Assembly (NCBI GenBank): GCA_964486135.1
Contig: CAZAKT010000010.1
Span: 1-49,475, forward strand
Length of the DNA: 49,475 nucleotides
Source: UBA4923 sp964486135
Lineage (GTDB): Bacteria; Bacillota; Clostridia; Saccharofermentanales; DTU023
Reading direction: 5' to 3'
The notes beneath the pieces were generated by a model, which had not been told where the DNA came from, made no database searches, and saw only the letters and a list, made by a program, of their open reading frames with translations. Positions 8,312 through 16,526 of this stretch are shown piece by piece. The stretch's first letter is position 1. Each line of letters begins with the position of its first letter. The position numbers and the translations under genes were made by a program.

Positions 8312-9859
8312 CTACCAGGACCAGTCAAAGATTTCGTAGTTGACTGAAGGATGGGCCTCAGCCCCCTTCAGGTCCTTGTTGAAGGCCAGGCTGCGGTTGA
8401 CGCAGTAGATGGGCCAGACGGCAACTTCGTCATACATGGCATGGACCAGGTCTTTACAGGCCGCCATACGGACATCAGGATCCGTGCTGTTGCGGTTGGT
8501 GTCGAAGGCTTCATTCACGGCAGGCATGTCGAGCTTGGAGTAGTTCTGAGGCATGCCACCGTAGAAGAGGCCATAGTTGTCGTCGAAGTCGTTGATGGCC
8601 AGGGTCATCGAATAGAGGTTGATTTCAAAGTCGCTTGCCGAGGTCATTTCACTCCAGGCGCTTCTTTCCATCTTCTCCATGCTGACATCAAATCCGGCCG
8701 CGTTAAGCTGGTCGTGAAGGACCTCTACCGGCTTGTAGTAGCGCTCCAGTTCATTGGTGCGGAAGTTGAGCTTGATCTCGTTCAGCTCATAGCCCGCCTC
8801 CTGGATCAACTCCTTGGATTTTTCGACATCGTATTCGTAGGAACCGTAGTCAGGATCACTGCCGGGCAGCCAGGGGGGGTACATGCAGTTGGCGAGTACG
8901 CCATCACCTTCCATGGCGGCAAGCAGGACTGCTTCCTTATCCACGGCATGCGCAACGGCCAGACGCAAATTCTTGTCCTTGAAGATTCCCTCATGGTTGA
9001 AGAAAATGTAGGTCACGGTCGCCGAAGGCGTCGAGCTCACCGTCAGCTTGTCGTTGCTGCGCAGATTGTTCAGGTCGGTCTGCAGGACCGTGGTCAGCAC
9101 ATCAACTTCCCCGTTCTCAAGCGCCATGGCGCCAATGCCGGCGTCAACGAAGATCTTGAGCGTGAAGTTCTTGATGGGGGCCTCGCCCCTGTGGTACTTG
9201 TCATAGGCCTCAAGGACGATCTTGTCGCCTGTCTTCCATTCGACAAACTTGTAGGCGCCGGTCCCGATCGGGTTTCTCAGGAAATGGGCCGGGTCCTCCT
9301 CATAGTAGGCCTGGGGGAAGACAACCAGCTCGCCGCAGGAGAGACACTCCAGCGCAGGGCCGTAGGTGTTCTTCATGTGCAGGACGACATGGTTCTCATC
9401 GACCACTTCCATGTTTTCCATGGCCGAGGTCGAGGACATGACCAGCTCTTCCGTGATGATGGTGTTGAAGGAGAAGGCGACATCCTCAGCGGTCATTTTC
9501 TCCCCGTTGTGGAAGTAGACATCATCCCTGAGTTCAAAGACAATATCTTTTCCATCGTTTGTGAACTCCCAGGATTTAGCCAGGTTGGGGCCATAGCTTC
9601 CATCCGGGTTGGCGCGGACCAGCGTGTCAAAGATCTGACGCGAGGAAAACGCGGTCTCGGTGTTGGGGGCAAAACCCCCGCACAGGGCCTCCGGATCATT
9701 CTCGATCGTCACGACGATGCTGTCCTTGACGGTGTCACCACCCGGATCGGAACCCTCCGTCTTTGTCGGGTCGGCATCGCCGCCGCCCTTTGGCGCACAG
9801 CCCGCTATCAACAAGAGCAAGGCAAGGCTTATGCAGACCAGTTTGAATAGTGTTTTCAT
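8312..9859 (-). CDS. oligopeptide-type ABC transporter substrate-binding lipoprotein
   Basis: A 515-residue SBP_bac_5 family protein. The N-terminal signal ends in a lipobox LLLLIAGC with Cys21 as the lipid-anchored residue, followed by an acidic, Gly-rich linker. The NLAKSWEFTNDGKDIVFELRDDVYFHNG block (residues 95-121 or so) is typical of OppA/DppA proteins. It would capture peptides or another solute outside the membrane for the permease encoded by the four genes transcribed before it. GGAGGTG precedes the ATG by 5 bases. Substrate cannot be read from sequence, since this family also carries nickel, opines and oligosaccharides. Confidence 0.92.
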   Translation of the reverse strand: MKTLFKLVCISLALLLLIAGCAPKGGGDADPTKTEGSDPGGDTVKDSIVVTIENDPEALCGGFAPNTETAFSSRQIFDTLVRANPDGSYGPNLAKSWEFTNDGKDIVFELRDDVYFHNGEKMTAEDVAFSFNTIITEELVMSSTSAMENMEVVDENHVVLHMKNTYGPALECLSCGELVVFPQAYYEEDPAHFLRNPIGTGAYKFVEWKTGDKIVLEAYDKYHRGEAPIKNFTLKIFVDAGIGAMALENGEVDVLTTVLQTDLNNLRSNDKLTVSSTPSATVTYIFFNHEGIFKDKNLRLAVAHAVDKEAVLLAAMEGDGVLANCMYPPWLPGSDPDYGSYEYDVEKSKELIQEAGYELNEIKLNFRTNELERYYKPVEVLHDQLNAAGFDVSMEKMERSAWSEMTSASDFEINLYSMTLAINDFDDNYGLFYGGMPQNYSKLDMPAVNEAFDTNRNSTDPDVRMAACKDLVHAMYDEVAVWPIYCVNRSLAFNKDLKGAEAHPSVNYEIFDWSW

Positions 9860-9880
9860 ATGTCACCTCCGTACATATTT

Positions 9881-10840
9881 TTATATAGCACGCTTATGCA
9901 AGACACAGGCCACGTAATGGTCCTTTTCAACTTCCACAAGCGGTATATCATCTTCAGTGCATTCTTCAGTCGCGTAGGGACAACGTGAAGCGAAGCGGCA
10001 ACCTGGCTTCAGGTTGACAGGGCTTGTCACTTCACCCTTCAGAATATCGGCAGGCTGGCCCCGGCGGGACAGGTTGGCGACGGGTATGGCCTTAAGCAGG
10101 GCCTGGGTGTAAGGGTGCAGGGGCTTGGCAAAGAGGCGGTTGGCCCTTGCCCGCTCGATGCAGATGCCCCGGTACATGACCAGGATTTCGTCGGAAATAT
10201 GCTTGACGACCGAGAGGTCATGGGTAATGAACATGTAGGTCAGGCCCATTTCATCCTGCAGGTCCATTAGCAGGTTGAGTATCTGGGCCTGGATGGAAAC
10301 ATCCAGGGCGGAGACGGGTTCATCGCAGACAATGAACTTGGGCTCCAGGACCAGGGCCCGGGCGATACCGATCCGTTGGCGCCGGCCCCCGTCCAGCTCG
10401 TGCGGGTAGGTATTGATGAGGCGGGAGGCGAGGCCGACCGTCTCCATGACCGACTTGATCTTGTCCTGCATTTCCTGCCGGTCCCGGAAGCTCTTGTTGA
10501 CGATGAGGGGCTCGGCGATGCTCTCGCTCAGGGTTAGCCGTGGGTTGAGGCTGGCATAGGGATCCTGGAAAATGATCTGGGCCTCCCGCCTGAAGTCAGC
10601 CAGTTCACGCCGCTTCATGGTCAAGACATCCCTTCCCTCGAAGAGGATGCTGCCGGCCGTCGCCTCGATCAGTCGAAGGATCACCCGGCCCAGGGTCGAT
10701 TTGCCACAGCCCGACTCCCCGACCACCCCCAGGGTGGAACCAGGCGCGATCTGCAGGTCGATACCATCGACCGCGTGCAGGGAACCCGCCTGGGTCTGGA
10801 AGAATTTTTTCAGTCCCTTAGTTTCTAGCAAATATTCCAT
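9881..10840 (-). CDS. oligopeptide-type ABC transporter ATPase (OppF-like)
   Basis: A 319-residue ABC ATPase with the C-terminal oligo_HPY zinc-type extension (Cys-rich SRCPYATEEC near residues 285-295). Walker A is GVVGESGCGKST (about 38-49) and Walker B FIVCDEPVSALD, followed by the H-loop ITHDLSVV. The signature is LDGGRRQRIGIARAL, whereas most ABC proteins have LSGGQ; the Ser and Gln are replaced by Asp and Arg. It starts 2 bases after oppD. It pairs with the OppD-like ATPase to drive uptake. Confidence 0.92.
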   Translation of the reverse strand: MEYLLETKGLKKFFQTQAGSLHAVDGIDLQIAPGSTLGVVGESGCGKSTLGRVILRLIEATAGSILFEGRDVLTMKRRELADFRREAQIIFQDPYASLNPRLTLSESIAEPLIVNKSFRDRQEMQDKIKSVMETVGLASRLINTYPHELDGGRRQRIGIARALVLEPKFIVCDEPVSALDVSIQAQILNLLMDLQDEMGLTYMFITHDLSVVKHISDEILVMYRGICIERARANRLFAKPLHPYTQALLKAIPVANLSRRGQPADILKGEVTSPVNLKPGCRFASRCPYATEECTEDDIPLVEVEKDHYVACVLHKRAI

Positions 10841-10842
10841 AG

Positions 10843-11823
10843 TCAGCGACCCTCGTTAAACAGATGGCATTTGATCAGGTGACCGTCCAGGTCGTGGTCG
10901 GACGGGATTACCTTTTCACAAATGGGCATGCGGTAGGGACAGCGCGGATGGAACTTGCAGCCTTCCGGCAGATCGGACGGATCCGGCATGAGGCCGTCGA
11001 TGGGATGCAGTCTTTCCGACTCCACTTCAATATCGGGGATGGAGCCGAAGAGGCCTTCCGTATAAGGGTGGTGTCTCTCCCCTTCAAAAAGCTGGTGGAT
11101 GGTCCCGTACTCAATGATCTCGCCGGCGTACATAACCGCGACGGTATCGCAGTTCTGGGCCACAATCCCCAGGTCATGCGTGATCAGGATCATGGAGGTG
11201 CCCAGCTTATCCTTCAATTCCGCCATCATGCTCAGGACCTGGGCCTGGATGGTCACGTCAAGGGCGGTTGTCGGTTCGTCCGCGATGACAAGTTCCGGCC
11301 GGCAGGCCAAGGCGATGGCAATGACCACCCTCTGTTTCATGCCTCCGGAAAACTGGTGGGGGTATTCGTGCTTGCGCCAGGCGGGAATCCCGACCAGCTC
11401 GAACATATCGTCCACCTCTTTATCGATCTCTTCCTTGTTCATGGACTGGCTCTTATGGAGCTCCAGCACTTCAGCCACCTGTCTGCCTACGGGGATGACG
11501 GGGTTCAGGCTGGTCATGGGATCCTGGAAGATCATGGAGATCCGCCGGCCCCGGTAGGTCAGCATTTCAATCTCCTTCAGGTCCAGGAGGTTCTCCCCGT
11601 CAAAGAAGATTTCCCCCTTCTTAATGAAGCCCAGATTTTTAGGCAGGAGTCGGAGGACACTCATGGCGGTCGAGGTCTTGCCGGCACCTGTTTCACCCAC
11701 CAAGCCGAGCGTCTGTTGGCGCTCGAGCTTGAGGTTGGCACCGTTTACCGCGTAGACCCGCGCGTCCTCGGTTTCATATTCCACCCATAAATCATTTATT
11801 TGAAGCAAGAAATTATCTGTCAT
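10843..11823 (-). CDS. oligopeptide-type ABC transporter ATPase (OppD-like)
   Basis: A 326-residue ABC ATPase. Walker A is GLVGETGAGKTST (about residues 40-52), the signature FSGGMKQRVVIAIALA, Walker B LVIADEPTTALD and the H-loop ITHDLGIV. The C-terminal oligo_HPY segment includes CKFHPRCPYRMPIC, the iron-sulfur/zinc-like cysteine cluster of the Opp/Dpp group. Unlike its OppF-like partner, the signature has the normal SGG. It starts 11 bases after oppC. Confidence 0.92.
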   Translation of the reverse strand: MTDNFLLQINDLWVEYETEDARVYAVNGANLKLERQQTLGLVGETGAGKTSTAMSVLRLLPKNLGFIKKGEIFFDGENLLDLKEIEMLTYRGRRISMIFQDPMTSLNPVIPVGRQVAEVLELHKSQSMNKEEIDKEVDDMFELVGIPAWRKHEYPHQFSGGMKQRVVIAIALACRPELVIADEPTTALDVTIQAQVLSMMAELKDKLGTSMILITHDLGIVAQNCDTVAVMYAGEIIEYGTIHQLFEGERHHPYTEGLFGSIPDIEVESERLHPIDGLMPDPSDLPEGCKFHPRCPYRMPICEKVIPSDHDLDGHLIKCHLFNEGR

Positions 11824-11834
11824 GCCAGCTTCCC

Positions 11835-12716
11835 TTAATTCTTAAGTTTTGGATCAAGCGCGTCTCTCAGACCGTCCCCGACCAGATTGAAGGATATGGT
11901 CGCCACAATGATGGCGATCCCGGGGATGATCACCAGATAGGGATACTCCCGCATATGATTCCGGGCCTCTGAAAGCATGGAACCCCATTCCGGGGTGGGC
12001 GCCTGGATCCCCAGCCCGATATAGCTGAGCCCTGAAATGGCCAGGATGGTCGTTGCCAGATGCAAGGTGGCCTGGACAATGATGGGGCCCAGGGCATTGG
12101 GAAGGATATGGCGGAGGAAGATCCGGGAATTGGAGGTCCCGCAGGCCCTGGCCGCTTCAATGAACTCCTGGGTCTTGACCGGCATGATGGCGGAGCGGAA
12201 AATCCTGGCAAAGCCGGGAACCACTCCGATGACGCAGGCCAGGACCAGGTTGGGAATCCCCCCGCCCAGGGAGGCCACGATGCAGATGGCCATGAGGGTG
12301 AAGGGGATGGCATAGAAGATATCGTTGATCCGCATGAGCAGGTTGTCGACCAGGCCGCCGTAGAAGGCCGCGTAACCTCCTATGACCGCACCCAGGACCG
12401 TGGAGATGGCGATTACAGAGGTACTGATGAGCAGGGAGAGCCTGGCTCCATAAAGAACCCGGGCCAGGATGTCCCGCCCGAATTGATCGGTCCCCAGAAT
12501 ATGGCTGGGATCTTCACCCGGCTTCAGGAGCCTGTTCCTGACATTCTGCTGGATGGCGTCCGTCTGATAATCGAAAAAGATATCAACGGTCGCGACGATG
12601 AGGATGAGGATGACCAGCGCCACCAGGCCGACCATGGCCAGGCGGTTGCGGCGGAAACGTTTGGCTATTGAGGCAAACTGACCCCTCTTCTTTATCCTGG
12701 ATCCTGAATTTTTCAT
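11835..12716 (-). CDS. oligopeptide-type ABC transporter permease (OppC-like)
   Basis: A 293-residue inner-membrane permease with an N-terminal OppC_N segment (one helix at about residues 27-48, then an extracytoplasmic stretch ending in ILGTDQFGRDILAR, a hallmark of DppC/OppC). The EAA loop that contacts the ATPase is EAARACGTSNSRIFLRHILP. Its ATG overlaps the oppB stop codon by 4 bases, which shows translational coupling. Confidence 0.93.
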   Translation of the reverse strand: MKNSGSRIKKRGQFASIAKRFRRNRLAMVGLVALVILILIVATVDIFFDYQTDAIQQNVRNRLLKPGEDPSHILGTDQFGRDILARVLYGARLSLLISTSVIAISTVLGAVIGGYAAFYGGLVDNLLMRINDIFYAIPFTLMAICIVASLGGGIPNLVLACVIGVVPGFARIFRSAIMPVKTQEFIEAARACGTSNSRIFLRHILPNALGPIIVQATLHLATTILAISGLSYIGLGIQAPTPEWGSMLSEARNHMREYPYLVIIPGIAIIVATISFNLVGDGLRDALDPKLKN

Positions 12717-13663
12717 TGGACCGCCCTCATTTTCATAGTGACATACTGGGACTTCAGTCTGGGGTCGATGTAGGCATAGAGGACATCGACAAAGAGGTTG
12801 ATGAAGCCGCCCAGCAAGGCGATGAAGATGACCTCCGCCATAACCATGGGGATGTCCTTCCCCCGGACCGCCGTGACGGCCAGGGTGCCAAGGCCCGGCA
12901 GGGCAAAGACGCTTTCGATGATCATGGTTCCGCCCAGGAGGGTGCTCAGGTTCATGCCTATGATGGTGATGATGGGCATGAGGGCATTGCGGAGGGCGTG
13001 GACAACGATCACCCTTCTTTCCGGCGCCCCCTTGGCCCGGGCCATCTTGATATAATCCGCCCGGACCACCTCAAGCATATTTGACCGGGTCATCCGGACC
13101 AAAGTGGCCATGTTCCCTGCCATGAGGGCGAACCAGGGCAGGATGAAACCCTTGAAGGAGCTGGCGTCCGTGACCGGCAGCCAGCCCAGCTGGAGGGCAA
13201 AGAGCAGGATCAACATAGTCCCGAACCAAAAACCCGGCATGGAGGCCAGGACAAGGGCCAGGGCCAGGGTGGCGTTATCCAGAAGGGAGTACTGCTTGAC
13301 CGCGGACAGGACACCGATGGGCACACCGATAATGACCATGAGCACAATGGAGCCCAGGGCCAGGATTATGGTGGTGGGGAATCTTTCCATTATTTCCTGG
13401 AAAACAGGAAGTTTGGTCCGGTAGGATTTCCCGAAATCCCCCTGGACCGCCTTGACGATATAATTCGCGAAGCGCTTGAGAAAGGGCTCATTCAGTCCCA
13501 TTTCCTCGCGCAGGGCCTCAACCGTTTCCGGCGGCGCCTTATCGCCCAGGATAATACGGGCCGGATCTCCCGGAGCCAGTTCGAGGATTCCAAATATGAA
13601 AAATGCCATTCCCAGGATGACAGGAATCATCAGTAAAATACGTTTTAGGATAAACTTGGACAT
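12713..13663 (-). CDS. oligopeptide-type ABC transporter permease (OppB-like)
   Basis: A 316-residue permease with the N-terminal helix MSKFILKRILLMIPVILGM and the DppB/OppB segment APGDPARIILGDKAPPE that follows it. The EAA-type loop is YIKMARAKGAPERRVIVVHALRNAL. Six helices are visible. It is the first gene of the opp operon; its promoter and a palindromic operator lie at 13715-13770. The order oppB-C-D-F-A-cupin puts the binding protein second last, an arrangement also seen in Clostridia. Confidence 0.93.
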   Translation of the reverse strand: MSKFILKRILLMIPVILGMAFFIFGILELAPGDPARIILGDKAPPETVEALREEMGLNEPFLKRFANYIVKAVQGDFGKSYRTKLPVFQEIMERFPTTIILALGSIVLMVIIGVPIGVLSAVKQYSLLDNATLALALVLASMPGFWFGTMLILLFALQLGWLPVTDASSFKGFILPWFALMAGNMATLVRMTRSNMLEVVRADYIKMARAKGAPERRVIVVHALRNALMPIITIIGMNLSTLLGGTMIIESVFALPGLGTLAVTAVRGKDIPMVMAEVIFIALLGGFINLFVDVLYAYIDPRLKSQYVTMKMRAVQ

Positions 13664-13714
13664 AACCTCTCCATCGAATGCATCAGTCTCAAGGGCGTCT
13701 TCAATTGAAAACTT

Positions 13715-13736
13715 ACATACATAACGTAATGTATGT
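13715..13736. promoter_or_regulatory. AcrR-type palindromic operator at the opp promoter
   Basis: ACATACAT-N6-ATGTATGT, 22 bases with only one mismatched pair across the whole palindrome (centre AACGTA). The two arms are the same as the ACATACAT/ATGTATGT arms of the known AcrR and TtgR operators. It starts 5 bases downstream of the -10 box of the opp promoter, so a bound repressor would cover the start point. The AcrR-like gene at 6550-7179 is the obvious candidate ligand. Confidence 0.75.
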
Positions 13737-13741
13737 TACCC

Positions 13742-13770
13742 ATATTAATCTGAGATCAGGCCTGTGTCAA
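13742..13770 (-). promoter_or_regulatory. sigma-A-type promoter of the opp operon
   Basis: Minus strand: TTGACA (13765-13770), 17-base spacer, TAATAT (13742-13747). Transcription would start near 13735, inside the palindromic operator, leaving a leader of about 70 bases before oppB. Confidence 0.85.
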
Positions 13771-13993
13771 CACTCTAATTGACCCAATTTTTATAACTGA
13801 CTATTCACTTTTTGATGTTTGTTTATACAAATCTCCTGAAAAATATTCCATCAAACCCCCAGGCCCCACCCCTGCCCCCCTGGCAGATGGTCTGGAATTC
13901 CGGGATTTATGAAAAGCGGAAGGCTGACGGCAGGATTTGGAGAACCAAGTCTTTATCCAAAAAGACTCCAGGCTCTTTCCCTTTAGACGATAT
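13771..13993. other. intergenic region between the opp promoter and comEA
   Basis: The stretch 13664-13993 between oppB and comEA holds the opp promoter and operator in its first 107 bases. The rest (13771-13993) is AT-rich at first and then C-rich. A weak stem (AGTCTTT/AAAGACT near 13950-13968) lies after the comEA stop codon but without a T-run, so I do not call it a terminator. I see no gene here. Confidence 0.6.
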
Positions 13994-14635
13994 TCAGGGA
14001 CCTGACACGGTAATCCGGTCCTTGAGCCGGGCAAAACGCCCCTCCTTAATCCCTGGAACCCGCATGAGGTCCTCGATTGTTTCGAAGGCTCCCTCCGCTT
14101 CCCGGTAGGCCAGGATGGCGGCAGAGGTGGCTTCCCCGACCCCGGGCAGGGATTCCAGTTCCTCCTTGGTCGCCCGGTTGATATTGACCCTGGCGGCCAC
14201 ACCATTCACCCCCCCCTCCACCAGGAGGGCGGGCGCTTCACCCACCTGGGGAATATAGACCTTCATATGGGCCTGGAGGCGCATGGCCAGGTTGACGGCG
14301 CTGGGATCGGCCTCGGGGACAAGGCCACCAGCCTCCCGGAGGGCGTCGCCCAATATGGCCCCCTCCTCCAGGTAATAGATGCCTGGCTTGGCGACGGCGC
14401 CATCGATATGGACAGGAAAAAGAAGAGGGGTGGAGCTTTGCCGGCTACTTGTGGTGGTCCTATTCTCCCCGCTTGTGATCACCAGGCTCTTGCCGGCCGG
14501 CCGCCGGGCCAGGAGACTGAGGAGGCCGGCGGAAATGAGGATAAGAACCAGGAAAAAGAGAAGGGGGGCCCCTTTGGGGCGACCGGCGCCTCCCCGGGGG
14601 ACCTGATGGCGATCGTACCTGGCACTTGCTTTGAT
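13994..14635 (-). CDS. comEA: ComEA-type DNA-uptake protein; true start uncertain
   Basis: The protein has a membrane segment, an SLBB domain (VHIDGAVAKPGIYYLEEG) and a C-terminal helix-hairpin-helix domain (VNINRATKEELESLPGVGEATSAAI), the layout of ComEA, which binds incoming DNA at the membrane. The first usual start codon, GTG at 14482, would cut off the hydrophobic segment LLFFLVLILISAGLLSLLA encoded just upstream in the same frame. The frame is open back to a TAG at 14651-14653, with no ATG, GTG or TTG. GGGAGGG followed after 8 bases by ATC (14633-14635) is the best-placed initiation site, which would give 213 residues. A sequencing error is the other explanation. No comEC or comEB is present in the window. 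Confidence 0.8.
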   Translation of the reverse strand: MKASARYDRHQVPRGGAGRPKGAPLLFFLVLILISAGLLSLLARRPAGKSLVITSGENRTTTSSRQSSTPLLFPVHIDGAVAKPGIYYLEEGAILGDALREAGGLVPEADPSAVNLAMRLQAHMKVYIPQVGEAPALLVEGGVNGVAARVNINRATKEELESLPGVGEATSAAILAYREAEGAFETIEDLMRVPGIKEGRFARLKDRITVSGP

Positions 14636-14809
14636 GGACCTACCCTCCCGCTACCGGCAAGAGGCCGGCGGCATGGGAGATTATCAGTCCTGGAGCGGGA
14701 CCCGGCCTTGTAAAGCTGGACTTTCGGCTGCCGGAAGGGGTCTTTTCGTCGAAGGCGCAGTCTAAAAGAGCCAGCTAAGGCGGACGGACGGAAATAATCC
14801 GGAAAATTC

Positions 14810-15277
14810 CTAGACGGACTGTCTTTCGCCGCCGGAGCTCCAGAGGTTCTCCAGCTGATAATAGAGGCGGTCCTCCGGCAGCATGACATGGACGATGACG
14901 TCGCCGTAGTCAAGCAGAACCCAGTTTCTCTTCTCCAGGCCCTCGATATGGCCGGGTTCCACACCGAAGAGCTCTTCCAGCTTTTCCTCGACTGATTCAG
15001 CCAGGGTTCTGACATGGACGGTTGAAGTTCCACTGGCCAAAATAAAAACGTCGGCCAGTGTCGTCTTTACGGAGACCTTCAGAACCTCTATATCAAGGCC
15101 CTTCTTGTCTTCCAGAACAGCGACGGCCGCCGATGTCAGCTTATCGATCCAATCCAGTTTTTCCTGTTCGGCCGGCTCCCTGGCCAACCGGGCATCCGGA
15201 GTCAATGCTCCCTCATCCGCATTATTCAGACTCAATCCAAGCTCCTTCAAGAAATAAATTTCGCCAATATTGATCAT
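14810..15277 (-). CDS. rsfS: ribosomal silencing factor RsfS (Iojap/YbeB family)
   Basis: 155 residues. The core starts at LDWIDKLTSAAVAVLEDKKGLDIEVL (about residues 41-66) and has the family blocks VFILASGTSTVHVRTLAESVEEKLEE and NWVLLDYGDVIVHVMLPEDRLYYQLENLW. RsfS binds ribosomal protein uL14 and blocks subunit joining when nutrients are scarce. The first 40 residues are an extra N-terminal stretch not found in most members. It follows nadD-yqeK by 40 bases, as usual in Bacillota. Confidence 0.92.
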   Translation of the reverse strand: MINIGEIYFLKELGLSLNNADEGALTPDARLAREPAEQEKLDWIDKLTSAAVAVLEDKKGLDIEVLKVSVKTTLADVFILASGTSTVHVRTLAESVEEKLEELFGVEPGHIEGLEKRNWVLLDYGDVIVHVMLPEDRLYYQLENLWSSGGERQSV

Positions 15278-15317
15278 AATTGGCTGCTTCCACTATAACA
15301 CGGACCCCCTGTCCCGC

Positions 15318-16526
15318 CTAGCCGGCCCTGTATTTTTCGTAGGCGGCCAGGCTCAGGGGACAGGGTCTTTTGCCCTCCCTCTCCAGGGCCAGAAAGACCT
15401 CTTCCAGGCAGGCCTTCATGGCCTGGCGGAGCTGACCGCCCTCAGCCAGGGCGCGGATCCCGTCCAGTTGATTGAAATTCCTGTCATAGGAAATCTTGTC
15501 AGCCAGGAAGAGGATCTCCCCCAGGGGGGCCAGGTCGGGCGCCGCTGTCGAATGGTGGACGATGGCCTCTGCCAGTTCGAGGCCTCCGGCCCCCAGCAGC
15601 TGAAGGGCAATGCGGGCGGAAGCGGGCCCGTGGACCAGGTCTTCAGAGGAAGAGGACTCCATAGGAGTACCTGCCTGGCCTGTCTTCCCGTAATAGGCCG
15701 CGGCCAGCTCCCTTTGCCGGTCTTCCGGCAGTTCCTTGGCCGCGTCATGCAAGAGGCCGGCCGCCGCCGCGGTCTCAGGGTCGATCCCGTAGACCAGGGC
15801 CAGCCGGGCCGCGTACTGGGCAACTGAGGCCGCATGGAGCCGGCGCTCCTGGCTCTGGCAGGACCAGACCGCCTCCTCCAGGTCCAGCAGCCGCTGCCAG
15901 CCCTCAGGGCTGACAGCCTGAAAGCTCTCCGAGAAGGCGTAGGGCCTGTAACGGCCTAGGAAGGCGGCCACCTTGTCAGGGAACTGACCCGGGTCCCCTT
16001 CCCCCAGCTCCAGTTGGGCACGCAGGTCCGTGGCCGAATGGCCCAGGCGCGGCATATCAAAGAGGCTGACGGTCCGGCCGTAGCGCCTGCCGACCCGGTC
16101 CGCCTCCTCCCGGACCCGGCCACTGTCCTCCTGGCCGCGGACAGCCACCGCGAGTCCAGCCTCTTTAAGGAGGAGGCCGGGTTGGTACCAGTCGTCAAAC
16201 GAAAAGAGCTGGTCGGAGCCGACAATAACAAGAAGCGGCTCCCCTCCCAGATCCTTCTTCATCCTCAAGACCGTATGGAGGGTGTAATCCCTACCCGGCG
16301 TCCGGATCTCGTCATCGGAGACAAGGGCGCCCTCAAGGCCTTCCACTCCCAGGCGGGCCATCTCATAGCGGTAGGCGGCAAAGCTTGTCCGTCTGCTCTT
16401 ATGAGGGGGGCGTCCGACCGGCATGAGGACCAGCCGGTCCAGGCCCAGCTGATCCAGGGCGCTTTTCGCCAGGGCCTCATGGCCCTTGTGGAAGGGGTCG
16501 AAGGTGCCCCCTAAGAGCCCAATCAT
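15318..16526 (-). CDS. nadD: NadD-YqeK fusion: NaMN adenylyltransferase + HD-domain hydrolase
   Basis: 402 residues in two domains. Residues 1-195 are nicotinate-nucleotide adenylyltransferase: GGTFDPFHKGH (6-16) is the nucleotide-binding motif, with GSDQLFSFDDWY and SATDLRAQL later. Residues about 215-402 are a YqeK-type HD hydrolase with LLHDAAKE, VHGPASA, IVHHS and FLADKI, a family shown to split Ap4A. In many Bacillota the two are separate neighbouring genes; here they are one polypeptide, with no stop or restart between. The ATG overlaps the prfB stop codon by 4 bases. Confidence 0.93.
   Translation of the reverse strand: MIGLLGGTFDPFHKGHEALAKSALDQLGLDRLVLMPVGRPPHKSRRTSFAAYRYEMARLGVEGLEGALVSDDEIRTPGRDYTLHTVLRMKKDLGGEPLLVIVGSDQLFSFDDWYQPGLLLKEAGLAVAVRGQEDSGRVREEADRVGRRYGRTVSLFDMPRLGHSATDLRAQLELGEGDPGQFPDKVAAFLGRYRPYAFSESFQAVSPEGWQRLLDLEEAVWSCQSQERRLHAASVAQYAARLALVYGIDPETAAAAGLLHDAAKELPEDRQRELAAAYYGKTGQAGTPMESSSSEDLVHGPASARIALQLLGAGGLELAEAIVHHSTAAPDLAPLGEILFLADKISYDRNFNQLDGIRALAEGGQLRQAMKACLEEVFLALEREGKRPCPLSLAAYEKYRAG

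Noticed and set aside
14479..15033. Open frame overlapping rsfS and the comEA start on the minus strand
   Set aside because: It lies in another frame of two recognised genes and its translation is Arg/Ser/Pro-rich without any domain.
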